From assembly GCA_017552715.1 (NCBI GenBank), contig JAFZOW010000099.1, positions 1-37,016 of the forward strand: a stretch of 37,016 nucleotides of DNA, read 5' to 3'. Source of the DNA: Lachnospiraceae bacterium. GTDB taxonomy: Bacteria > Bacillota > Clostridia > Lachnospirales > Lachnospiraceae. The translations under genes were made by a program, and so were the position numbers. Of this stretch, positions 16,768 through 24,402 are shown one piece after another (position 1 is the first letter of the stretch; the number at the start of each line of letters is the position of its first letter). The notes under the pieces are model-generated. The model was not told the origin of the DNA. It did not search any database and was given only the letters and a program-made list of their open reading frames with translations.

Positions 16768-18294
16768 TTACTTTTTCATCAGTTTGAATATATCCGCGTT
16801 GTCGATCTCTTCTTTGATCTGGTAGACCCGGCCGATGCTCATGGGTACCAGGAAGATGGCAAGGATGATCACGATGATACCGATGATATTCTCTCGTATC
16901 CACTGCTTACGGTACTGAGCAAAGGCACGGGAGTAGTTCTCGTCATCGTACTTGGCTTCGAAATACTTCATGGACTCTTTATACTGGCCCTTCCGGTACA
17001 TGGAACGTCCGATACCGATATATGCCAGAGCATAGTTACCGTTAAGAGTCTTTACTTCCTCCCAGGTAGCCTGGGCATCATCATACTCACCGTTATCAAA
17101 CTGCTCCATGGCCTGATAGATCAGAGAGCCGTAATGGGTGGGAATGAACAGGGTGATGGTGCAATCCAGCTGATCCAGCACCAGTAGGTCATTGCCCATA
17201 TGCTCGATGGAAACGGGATTACGGAAATATCCGGCCTGGTTTCCGTTACCGCCGAAGGCGTATACCATGCGTCCCTGATCGTCATAACCGAAAAGACGTC
17301 CGCGCTTCTGATCCAGACAGATATAGATATCGTTATCCAATACCGTTACATCCTTGAAATAGGAAGGTCCGGAGATACCGCCGCCGCCGCCCCAGTACAG
17401 GTCGCCGAATACGGGATAATCACCGTTACGTACCAGGATATCGGTACCCATCATGTTCAGCTTACGCACCGCATCCACGGTCTCGTTCTTCAGATCCTCT
17501 TCCTTCAGGCCGCCGGAAACCGCATAGATAAATCCTTCTCTGTCCATATAGACGTTATCATATTCCGTAGGAACGAAGGATACCATCTGTTCACGCTGTG
17601 CCTGGGAGGCAAGGCGCTTCCAGATGTAATCCATAAAGTTATAGGAAACTCGTGTAGCTCCCACAAAGCCGGAGAATACACCGTCGGATTCGAACTTAAG
17701 GAGACCCTTGTTGATACCGGAAGCCTCGCAGTAGATACGGCCCGCCGTATCACAGACGATCTTGTCGGGCTTGAAGCCTGTGCCTGCATCGAGAGCGGAA
17801 TCATCGGGCCGGGTGAACTGCATCAGATAGTTCAGGTCCGGATCCGTCTTGATCACACGGTTATTATCACGGTCGGCAATGAAGAGATTTCCATCTTCAT
17901 CCACAGCGATATCCGCAGGAGCTGCAAAGGTCTCGGGATCGGCTCCCTTGACGGACTTGATCTCATCCACGAATTCCAGCTGGTCGGAACCCTTACGTTC
18001 AAACAGCAGGATACGGTTATTACCGGTATCGCAGAGATATACCTTATCGCCGTCCACAAACAAGGATTCGGGATTGTTTAAATTGGAGGAAAGACCCAGG
18101 GCGCCGAAGTCGAACACACGGGCAACGGTATAGGCATCCGGAGACTCCTGCACATCCTCCCAATAGTCATACACATAGGTATAATTGTCTTCGCCGGCAT
18201 AGGCTTTCCCGAAACAGGAAATAACAAAACCGGAAAGCAGTGCAGCCGAAAGCAGTCTGCGCATGATCTTCAGTTTGTTCACTCTCTTCTTCAT
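16768..18294 (-). CDS. Membrane-anchored NHL beta-propeller protein with TPR motif
   Basis: The 508-residue product has an N-terminal signal or anchor sequence (about 10-33, LLSAALLSGFVISCFGKAYA). A run of NHL repeats follows from about 58 to 385; clear units read NPESLFVDGDKVYLCDTGNN, APADIAVDEDGNLFIADRDN and NPVSIEHMGNDLLVLDQ. A TPR-like helical pair lies at about 392-455 (FDNGEYDDAQATWEEV, MYRKGQYKESMKYFE). A C-terminal TM helix spans about 467-488, followed by a short cytoplasmic tail. The propeller and TPR would therefore be outside the cell, held at the membrane. Propellers and TPRs usually bind protein or carbohydrate partners. The gene has a good AAGGAG site and follows the permease gene by 10 bases. 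No enzymatic motif is visible. Confidence 0.8.
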   Translation of the reverse strand: MKKRVNKLKIMRRLLSAALLSGFVISCFGKAYAGEDNYTYVYDYWEDVQESPDAYTVARVFDFGALGLSSNLNNPESLFVDGDKVYLCDTGNNRILLFERKGSDQLEFVDEIKSVKGADPETFAAPADIAVDEDGNLFIADRDNNRVIKTDPDLNYLMQFTRPDDSALDAGTGFKPDKIVCDTAGRIYCEASGINKGLLKFESDGVFSGFVGATRVSYNFMDYIWKRLASQAQREQMVSFVPTEYDNVYMDREGFIYAVSGGLKEEDLKNETVDAVRKLNMMGTDILVRNGDYPVFGDLYWGGGGGISGPSYFKDVTVLDNDIYICLDQKRGRLFGYDDQGRMVYAFGGNGNQAGYFRNPVSIEHMGNDLLVLDQLDCTITLFIPTHYGSLIYQAMEQFDNGEYDDAQATWEEVKTLNGNYALAYIGIGRSMYRKGQYKESMKYFEAKYDDENYSRAFAQYRKQWIRENIIGIIVIILAIFLVPMSIGRVYQIKEEIDNADIFKLMKK

Positions 18295-18304
18295 CGGCAG
18301 CTCC

Positions 18305-19213
18305 TTAATCTTTCAGACCCGAGCTTGCCATGGTCTCGAGGATCTGGCTCTCGGAGAATACGAAGGTAAGTATGGGTACGATCATGACCACGATCAGCAC
18401 CGCGGCACCCTGACCGGTACGGGCGATACCGCCGGCCTGCACCTGGCTCAGTGCGAAGACCAGCATCTTTCTTTCCTCGGAATAGATGAAGGTTGATGCA
18501 CGGTTATTCCAAAGGCCCTGCACCGAGAAGATGATCAGCGTCATCCACGCGGGCTTAACGTTGGGCATAACGATCTTGGAGAATACCATCCACTCGTTGG
18601 CGCCGTCGATCTTGGCCGCCTCGATGAGGGAGGTAGGCAGACCTTCCATAAACTGCTTCATAAGGAAGAGTCCGATAGGAGATGCAAAAGCGGGAACCAC
18701 GATGGCCCAGTAGGTATCAACCCAGCCCAGCTTGTTGATGATGATATAGTTGGGGATCTGGGTAACGTAACCGGTAAACATCATAGCCACGGTAACGATC
18801 TTGAAGAAACCCTGCCCGCCGGGGAAATCGTATTTCGCCAGCACGAAGGCACCCATGGATGCGATCATCAGGTGACCCGCCGTACCTACCACGGTGATGA
18901 ACACCGTATTAAAGAGGTAACGGGAGAAGGTGACCCAGCTCTTACCCATGGTAACAAAGAGGTCAGAGAAGTTGTTCAGTGTAGGTCTCCGCGCAAAGAT
19001 CCTGGGCGGGAACATGAACAGCTCGTCCAACGGCTTCAGGGCTGCGTTCACGGCGTACACGATAGGGAACACCATGATGGCCGCCACGATCAGCAGGAAG
19101 ATATACAAAGCGATATCTCCGTGGATGGAGCGGTTGGGCTTCCTCCTTTTGATGAGAGGCTTGTGATAAGCCTGCTCCTTGATTTCTTTCATTTTTTTGA
19201 CTTTTTTACTCAT
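18305..19213 (-). CDS. Carbohydrate ABC importer permease (MalG type)
   Basis: The 302-residue permease has a basic cytoplasmic start, six TM helices, and the EAA loop at about 197-219 (LIEAAKIDGANEWMVFSKIVMPN). The TM2-TM3 region (NTVFITVVGTAGHLMIASMGAFVLAKYDFPG) is typical of the MalG/UgpE branch. It begins 3 bases after the stop of the partner permease gene, with AGTAGGA as ribosome binding site. With that partner it forms the channel for the large CBM-like binding protein encoded at the head of the operon. An external MsmX-like ATPase is needed. Confidence 0.94.
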   Translation of the reverse strand: MSKKVKKMKEIKEQAYHKPLIKRRKPNRSIHGDIALYIFLLIVAAIMVFPIVYAVNAALKPLDELFMFPPRIFARRPTLNNFSDLFVTMGKSWVTFSRYLFNTVFITVVGTAGHLMIASMGAFVLAKYDFPGGQGFFKIVTVAMMFTGYVTQIPNYIIINKLGWVDTYWAIVVPAFASPIGLFLMKQFMEGLPTSLIEAAKIDGANEWMVFSKIVMPNVKPAWMTLIIFSVQGLWNNRASTFIYSEERKMLVFALSQVQAGGIARTGQGAAVLIVVMIVPILTFVFSESQILETMASSGLKD

Positions 19214-19216
19214 GCT

Positions 19217-20233
19217 TTAGGTTCCTACTCTTCTAAGTAAACTCTGAATTGCCTTGTTGCAAAGGATCATCATCAGGAAAAGTATGGTTGCGATAGCGCA
19301 GGCGTAACCCATTTCAAAACGCTGTGAACCATAGTCGATCAGGTGGGCCACAATGGTACGCGCCGCGTAATCCGTACTGGGGAAGCCGCAGAGCTGCATG
19401 GTAACGTCGGCCACACCGAAGGAGGTGGTGATGGTCATAACCGCACCGAACATCAGCATGGGCTTCATGTTCGGGAGGGTGATGTACCACAGCTCCTGCC
19501 AGCGGTTCTTGATACCGTCCATGTAACCTGCTTCGAACTGGGAAGAATCCACACCCTGGAGACCTGCCACGAAGGAAAGGAATCCGGTACCGAGACTCAT
19601 CCACAGGATAACGATCATACAGATCGGAAGCATGTATCTGGGATCCGTGAACCAGTAAATGGGGTTATCGATGATACCCAGGTTCATCAGAGCCGCGTTC
19701 ACATATCCGTAAGCATCACCGCGGAAGAACACGGAGAAGATGACGTAACAGTTACCTGCGATGGAAGGAGCATAGAAGACTACCACCGCAACGCTTCGCA
19801 CCCAGCGTGGCAGCTCGTTGATCAGCCAGGCGAAAAGGAAGCTCATGATATAGCCCAGGGGCCCGGTGATCAATGCGATGATCAGGGTGTTCTTCACACC
19901 GATCAGGAAGATATCATCTTCCAGCAGCAGGCTGATGTAGTTGTTCAGCCCGATGAAACGGGGAGGCTCCAGCACGTTATAGTACGTGAAGCTGAAGAAG
20001 ATGGATGCGACCACCGGGAACACAAAGAACACGGTGAACAGGATCGCATAGGGTGCCAGGAAAAGATAGCATCCCTTGCTGATCTTCATCTTCTTCCAGG
20101 CCGTAGAGAGATTATGCTTCCGGAGGGTTATATACTTCTGAAAATAGGTATCCCCCGGAGAAGCCATGGCTCCCCTGGCTTTTTTCCCCTTTTTGTCTTC
20201 TTCGATGTTGATCTTGATCTTAGGATCCGCCAT
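19217..20233 (-). CDS. Carbohydrate ABC importer permease (MalF type)
   Basis: This 338-residue permease carries an unusually long, basic, cytoplasmic N-terminus of about 55 residues before TM1 (GCYLFLAPYAILFTVFFVFP). The EAA loop lies at about 233-254 (FEAGYMDGIKNRWQELWYITLP). It follows the binding-protein gene by 12 bases and precedes the second permease by 3 bases, the classic SBP-MalF-MalG order. The AGAGG site before the ATG at 20233 fits. It is not closely similar to the other MalF-type permease at 12418-13329, so the operon carries two distinct importers rather than a fresh duplication. Confidence 0.94.
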   Translation of the reverse strand: MADPKIKINIEEDKKGKKARGAMASPGDTYFQKYITLRKHNLSTAWKKMKISKGCYLFLAPYAILFTVFFVFPVVASIFFSFTYYNVLEPPRFIGLNNYISLLLEDDIFLIGVKNTLIIALITGPLGYIMSFLFAWLINELPRWVRSVAVVVFYAPSIAGNCYVIFSVFFRGDAYGYVNAALMNLGIIDNPIYWFTDPRYMLPICMIVILWMSLGTGFLSFVAGLQGVDSSQFEAGYMDGIKNRWQELWYITLPNMKPMLMFGAVMTITTSFGVADVTMQLCGFPSTDYAARTIVAHLIDYGSQRFEMGYACAIATILFLMMILCNKAIQSLLRRVGT

Positions 20234-20245
20234 TTTATGTACCTC

Positions 20246-23194
20246 TTAATCGATTTCGATACTCATACCGAACTCTTTACGTTTCTTGATGATCTCCTCA
20301 TCGATCTTGATGGAATAATCGATGATGGTCTCTCGCGTATCATCCTTGTCGTTGATGCACTTACGTACCGCATTGGCCAGGTGACGGCCGGTGAAGTAAC
20401 CGCCGGGAACCTCGCGGATACCCACGGTCTGGTCCCACTGGGCCGCCAGCACTTCCACATCGTCCATACTCCAGGACAGTCTGGAGAAGGAATCGCGGTT
20501 AGCGGTATTGTAACGGGCGGAAGCACCCAGCAGAGCTTCGATCTCGCGGCCGAAGCGTACCTGCGTGTCCACGCCTGCCCACCACTTCATGAATTCCCAG
20601 GAATTCTGCTTGCACTGCTCGTCATCGTTGGCCAGCATCATGGTGGCGTTACCGGTGATGAAGCAGCTGCGGTCGATATAGGTATTACCGTCCTCGTCCA
20701 CCTTCTCCGTGCCCGGGATCAGAGTGAAGTCCCAGAGGCCGCGGATCTCGGGTGCGGATACCATCAGAGTATTATAGGTCGAATACGGTGCGATACCGAT
20801 GGGCATCTCGCCGGAACGGAATCGGCTCACGAAGTCGAAGTAGACGGGGATGCCGTAATCGTTGAAGTAGCGTACGTAATCATCAAAGGCTGCGATACCG
20901 GCCTCGGTGTTAACGGTGGTCTTGGTGCCGGCTGCGTTGTACATGTCACCGCCGTACTGGAAGAGCAGGGTGAAGTACAGGGACAGATCCGGCTGGTTGG
21001 AAGCAATGGTGGTACTTGCCGCCGCGCTGGAAGAGGAACCGCCCGCACTGGGGATACCGATGGAGAGGTTGTTACCCTGAATGGTGGGCAGCATCTCGAT
21101 GACTTCCTTCCAGGTGTTGGGGATCTCCAGCTCCAGCTCCTCCAGGATGTCCTTACGATAGAACATAACGTTGAAGGTCTGCTGCTCGGGCACGGCATAG
21201 ATATGGCCGTCCAGGCTGTACTGTTCATAGGAGCTGGCGGAATAGTGGCTCAGCACCTCTTTGTAATCCGGGAACTGGGTGATATCCTCTGCAGCTTTAC
21301 GCAGAGCATAGTTGACTGGCTGGTCGGCACCGACGGAAAGCACCACATCGGGTCCGCGCCCGGCCGTAACCGCGTTCAGCAGGGCATCCGGTGCAACGAT
21401 CTCCACGTTCACCTTAACCCCCGAGTTGGGAGTAAATTCATCATCGATCATGGACTTAAGGATGGTACCCTGGTCACGACCGGTGAGCACCCATACGGTG
21501 ATGGCGTCGTTGGCATCGCTGCCGGAGTACACATCACCCACGGAGTTGTAGTCCACCACGAAGGATGCGGCGAAGGAACGGATCTCATGCCATGCAGCCT
21601 TGAAGAAGTTGCTCTTCACGATCTGGGGCTGAGTACCCGTGCCGGTGACTACCAGATAGTCGATATCCAGCTTGGTCTCGCTCATGTTCAGAGCAGCGGT
21701 ACCGAGAGCCGTGATGTTATCTTTGAAAGCGGTGAATTCCAGCGTGATCTTCTGGGGCTTTTTCACGAAACGCTCCAGCTGCTGGGCCATGGTCTGAGCC
21801 GTGGCGATATTGTCGGCCTTCTGGCCGCTGAATTCCACCAGATCATCCACCAGCTTGTAAAGGCGCTTGGATTCCAGATCCATGGCTTCGATGATCTCGG
21901 GATAGGTCTTGTCGATATTGTAATCGCGGTACTGATCGGGTGTTGCACCGGTATACACCAGAATGCGGCGGTATACCTGATTCAGACGATAGGTGGAGCT
22001 TTCCAGATCGGAAAGCAGCTCACCCAGACGGCCCAGTGTAGCCTCCAGACGGATGGTATGCTTACCGGCGGTCAGATAGATATTGTAATCGTTACCGGAA
22101 GCATCCGCAAGACGCTTGCACTCCCAGTCATTATCATAGGAATAGGAAATGCTCCGGAGCTCTTCGAAAGGAAGCTCGCCGTCGATGAGTACCGTACGGC
22201 TGGAAACATTACCGCGGGCGTAGTTCTGACGGCCCTTGATCATGAAGTTGTAATAGCCGTCGGCGGGAACTTCGAATTCCCATTCCACCCACATGCCGTT
22301 GCTGCGCCATGCTTCGCCGCCCACATAGTTGAGCACCGTGGTGGTCACACTGGAAGGAGACGTGGTGGGTGAGGAACGGTCATATTTTGCATACAGGGAA
22401 CTCTCGGAACGGACCGTGGAGCTTTCGCCCTCTATGGTCAGATAGAAATCCTGGCCGCCGGAAGCGGGAGGGCAGGATGCGGTGTAATCGGCATAGCTTA
22501 CTGCATCGCGGACTCCGCGCACTTCCAGTTTGCGGATAGCCAGAGGCTCGTTCTCCGCATCCAGAGTGATGGTATTCTTACCCTTTTCAAAATAGAAAAG
22601 ATAGGGCTCGTCAACGTAACCCATATCATCTTCGAAATATGCATTCTGCCAGTCAAAGACTTCTACCTGGGTGGGACGGATCTCGTTGCCCTGGTTATCG
22701 ATCTTTACCAGGCCGCCATCCTTCCAGATACGGGTGAACTCTACACTGGTGGCATCTTCAAAAGGCAGCTCCCCGTTGATGAGGACCTTACGTTCGGCCG
22801 CCACACCGCGGGATTCCGCTGCAAGATATTCCATATAAAGATTATAAAAACCGGCTTCGGGAACATTCACCTCCCAGGTGACTACAGAGCCGGTATCGGT
22901 AAACAGGGCCTTTTCCTCACCCTCGTAATCCTGTTCCACCGTAACGTTTCCTTCGGAGGTGTACTGGTAGATATCCACCTCGGTATCAGCGGAAGGAGTA
23001 GCCGCGCCCTCATGGCTGCGGATATACTTATCATAGGTACCGATGCGCTCTGCACCCGCTACCTCCCTGGTAAGATCCGCTCCTTCGTATTTATCATGGA
23101 AATCCAGCACTTTTCTGTGGGAAAGAGCAAAGAGCAGACCTCCCAGTGCCAGCAATACAAGAACAACAATGATCCAGGTATTTTTTTTCTTCAT
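20246..23194 (-). CDS. Membrane-anchored solute-binding protein with two N-terminal carbohydrate-binding-like beta-sandwich domains
   Basis: From the ATG at 23194 (GAAGGAAGG just upstream) the product has 982 residues; an alternative start at 23251 is disfavoured. A single N-terminal TM helix (about 6-24) replaces the usual lipobox. Two related domains follow: about 75-228 and 250-415. Both contain a VPxxGxYN strand (111-118 and 309-316) and a V-L-I-N/D-G-E-L-P-F-E segment (137-146 and 335-344), showing an internal duplication; they resemble CBM6/35-like sandwiches. A helical region (about 420-555) leads into a family 1 binding domain (about 565-980) with GRGPDVVLSVGADQPVNYALR, LDGHIYAVPEQQTFNVMFYRK and FMKWWAGVDTQVRFGREIEALLG. 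Ordinary binding proteins have 400-550 residues. It is the first gene of the transport operon and probably captures a long or branched oligosaccharide. Confidence 0.88.
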   Translation of the reverse strand: MKKKNTWIIVVLVLLALGGLLFALSHRKVLDFHDKYEGADLTREVAGAERIGTYDKYIRSHEGAATPSADTEVDIYQYTSEGNVTVEQDYEGEEKALFTDTGSVVTWEVNVPEAGFYNLYMEYLAAESRGVAAERKVLINGELPFEDATSVEFTRIWKDGGLVKIDNQGNEIRPTQVEVFDWQNAYFEDDMGYVDEPYLFYFEKGKNTITLDAENEPLAIRKLEVRGVRDAVSYADYTASCPPASGGQDFYLTIEGESSTVRSESSLYAKYDRSSPTTSPSSVTTTVLNYVGGEAWRSNGMWVEWEFEVPADGYYNFMIKGRQNYARGNVSSRTVLIDGELPFEELRSISYSYDNDWECKRLADASGNDYNIYLTAGKHTIRLEATLGRLGELLSDLESSTYRLNQVYRRILVYTGATPDQYRDYNIDKTYPEIIEAMDLESKRLYKLVDDLVEFSGQKADNIATAQTMAQQLERFVKKPQKITLEFTAFKDNITALGTAALNMSETKLDIDYLVVTGTGTQPQIVKSNFFKAAWHEIRSFAASFVVDYNSVGDVYSGSDANDAITVWVLTGRDQGTILKSMIDDEFTPNSGVKVNVEIVAPDALLNAVTAGRGPDVVLSVGADQPVNYALRKAAEDITQFPDYKEVLSHYSASSYEQYSLDGHIYAVPEQQTFNVMFYRKDILEELELEIPNTWKEVIEMLPTIQGNNLSIGIPSAGGSSSSAAASTTIASNQPDLSLYFTLLFQYGGDMYNAAGTKTTVNTEAGIAAFDDYVRYFNDYGIPVYFDFVSRFRSGEMPIGIAPYSTYNTLMVSAPEIRGLWDFTLIPGTEKVDEDGNTYIDRSCFITGNATMMLANDDEQCKQNSWEFMKWWAGVDTQVRFGREIEALLGASARYNTANRDSFSRLSWSMDDVEVLAAQWDQTVGIREVPGGYFTGRHLANAVRKCINDKDDTRETIIDYSIKIDEEIIKKRKEFGMSIEID

Positions 23195-23228
23195 GTTTTC
23201 CTTCCTTCTTGCTGTATTGCTCTGCGCC

Positions 23229-23240
23229 CCCCGAACGGGG
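23229..23240. other. Small GC-rich palindrome in the transport-operon leader
   Basis: CCCCG (23229-23233) and CGGGG (23236-23240) form a short hairpin about 10-20 bases after the predicted transcription start and about 35 bases before the ATG at 23194. It might stabilise the mRNA 5' end; no other role is visible. Confidence 0.3.
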
Positions 23241-23256
23241 AAACACGCCATTAAAA

Positions 23257-23284
23257 ATTATACCAAACCAACGGGAAAAAGCAA
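23257..23284 (-). promoter_or_regulatory. Promoter of the transport operon (extended -10)
   Basis: On the minus strand a perfect TATAAT (23262-23257) is preceded by TGG, giving an extended -10 (TGGTATAAT). A weak TTGCTT -35 lies 16 bases upstream (23284-23279). Transcription would begin near 23250 and read the binding protein, permeases, NHL, YIP1, DUF5696-like and second permease pair. No intrinsic terminator is seen between uxuA and this promoter, so read-through from the enzyme block is possible. Confidence 0.7.
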
Positions 23285-23331
23285 GGCTTTTTTGTGCATT
23301 ATTTGGCCAAATTTTAATTTTCTGTGAAACT

Positions 23332-24396
23332 TTATCCCTTTTGTTTGTCCAGCATGTCCCAGGCCCCTAAAATATACATGATACCCAGGGCCCTGTCGTA
23401 AAGTCCGTAGCCCGGACGGCACTGCTCGTTCCAGATATGACGGCCGTGGTCGGGACGGATATAGCCGTCGAAGCCGGCGTCGTGATAGGCCCTGATGATA
23501 TCCAGGATCCCCACATCACCGTCGCAGTCACGATGGGAGACTTCACTGAAATCGCCGTTTTCGTAGATCTTTACATTACGGATATGGGCAAAGGCGATAC
23601 GATCGGCATATTTACGCACGATGTCCGCCACATTGTTGGCGGGATTGGAGCCCAGAGAACCGGAACACAGGGTCAGGCAGTTATAAGGATCGTCCACCAG
23701 CTTTAAGAAGCGGCCGACACTCTCCTCATCCACCAGAAGCCTCGGAAGCCCGAAGATATCCCAGGGGGGATCATCCGGGTGGATGGCCATTTTGATGCCG
23801 CATTCGTGGCAGACAGGCATGAGCTTTTCCAGGAAGTAGCGCAGGTTCTCCCAAAGCGTCTCCTTATCCACACTCTTATATTTCTCAAAAAGTTCCGTAA
23901 GCTTTGCCAGACGCTCCGGTTCCCAGCCCGGCATGGTAAAGCCTTCGCATTCCTTCAGGATATACTCTGCCATCTCCTGCGGATCCTGTTTGATCTTGGA
24001 CTTTTCATAGAAGAGGGCCGTGGAGCCGTCCCCCAGGGGATGAAACAGATCCGTACGGGTCCAGTCAAAGACGGGCATGAAATTGTAGCAGATCACCTTC
24101 ACGCCGAATTCCTTCAGGTTCCGTATGGTCTGAATATAATTGTCGATATAAAGATCCCTGTCCGGGCCGGCGGTCTTGATGTCGTCGTGGACATTCACTG
24201 ATTCCACCACGCTCATGCCGAAGCCGTAGGGTTTCAGCTCTTCCGCCACCTTGGCAATCTCTTCGGGCTGCCATACTTCGCCGGGCAGCTTGTCGTGCAG
24301 GGCCCAGACGATCTCCTCCACTCCGGGGATCTGCCGGATCTGCGACAGGCTCACCGTATCATTGCCGCTGCCGTACCAGCGAAAACTCATCTTCAT
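23332..24396 (-). CDS. uxuA: Mannonate dehydratase
   Basis: The 354-residue enzyme converts D-mannonate to 2-keto-3-deoxy-D-gluconate in the glucuronate (Ashwell) pathway, in the cytoplasm. The N-terminus MSFRWYGSGNDTVSL and the segment CYNFMPVFDWTRTDL are hallmarks of the UxuA family, as is the closing RPDHGRHIW. Residues expected to bind the catalytic metal are present: His206 (MAIHPDDPPW), Cys244 (LCSGSLGSN), His271 (FAHIRNV) and Asp316 (RPDHG). The length is normal. The gene starts 6 bases after the GH115 stop codon, with GGAGG 9 bases before the ATG, so the enzyme that frees glucuronic acid and this enzyme of its breakdown are co-translated. The partners uxaC, uxuB and kdgK are not in the window. 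Confidence 0.96.
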   Translation of the reverse strand: MKMSFRWYGSGNDTVSLSQIRQIPGVEEIVWALHDKLPGEVWQPEEIAKVAEELKPYGFGMSVVESVNVHDDIKTAGPDRDLYIDNYIQTIRNLKEFGVKVICYNFMPVFDWTRTDLFHPLGDGSTALFYEKSKIKQDPQEMAEYILKECEGFTMPGWEPERLAKLTELFEKYKSVDKETLWENLRYFLEKLMPVCHECGIKMAIHPDDPPWDIFGLPRLLVDEESVGRFLKLVDDPYNCLTLCSGSLGSNPANNVADIVRKYADRIAFAHIRNVKIYENGDFSEVSHRDCDGDVGILDIIRAYHDAGFDGYIRPDHGRHIWNEQCRPGYGLYDRALGIMYILGAWDMLDKQKG

Positions 24397-24402
24397 CTTT
24401 CT

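Noticed and set aside
19343-22372. Plus-strand open frame of 1009 codons antisense to the permease and CBM-like binding-protein genes
   Set aside because: It is a by-product of codon bias on the opposite strand: the translated product has no recognisable domain, it crosses two well-supported genes, and no ribosome binding site or promoter fits.
23195-23251. Upstream start for the CBM-like binding protein
   Set aside because: It would begin at the predicted transcription start itself and add a non-signal-like peptide; the ATG at 23194 has a strong GAAGGAAGG site followed directly by a TM anchor.
23290-23330. Possible terminator after uxuA (ATTTGGCCAAAT palindrome followed by A-rich sequence)
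   Set aside because: The stem is short and AT-rich and no U-tract follows on the minus strand; it is not a convincing intrinsic terminator.
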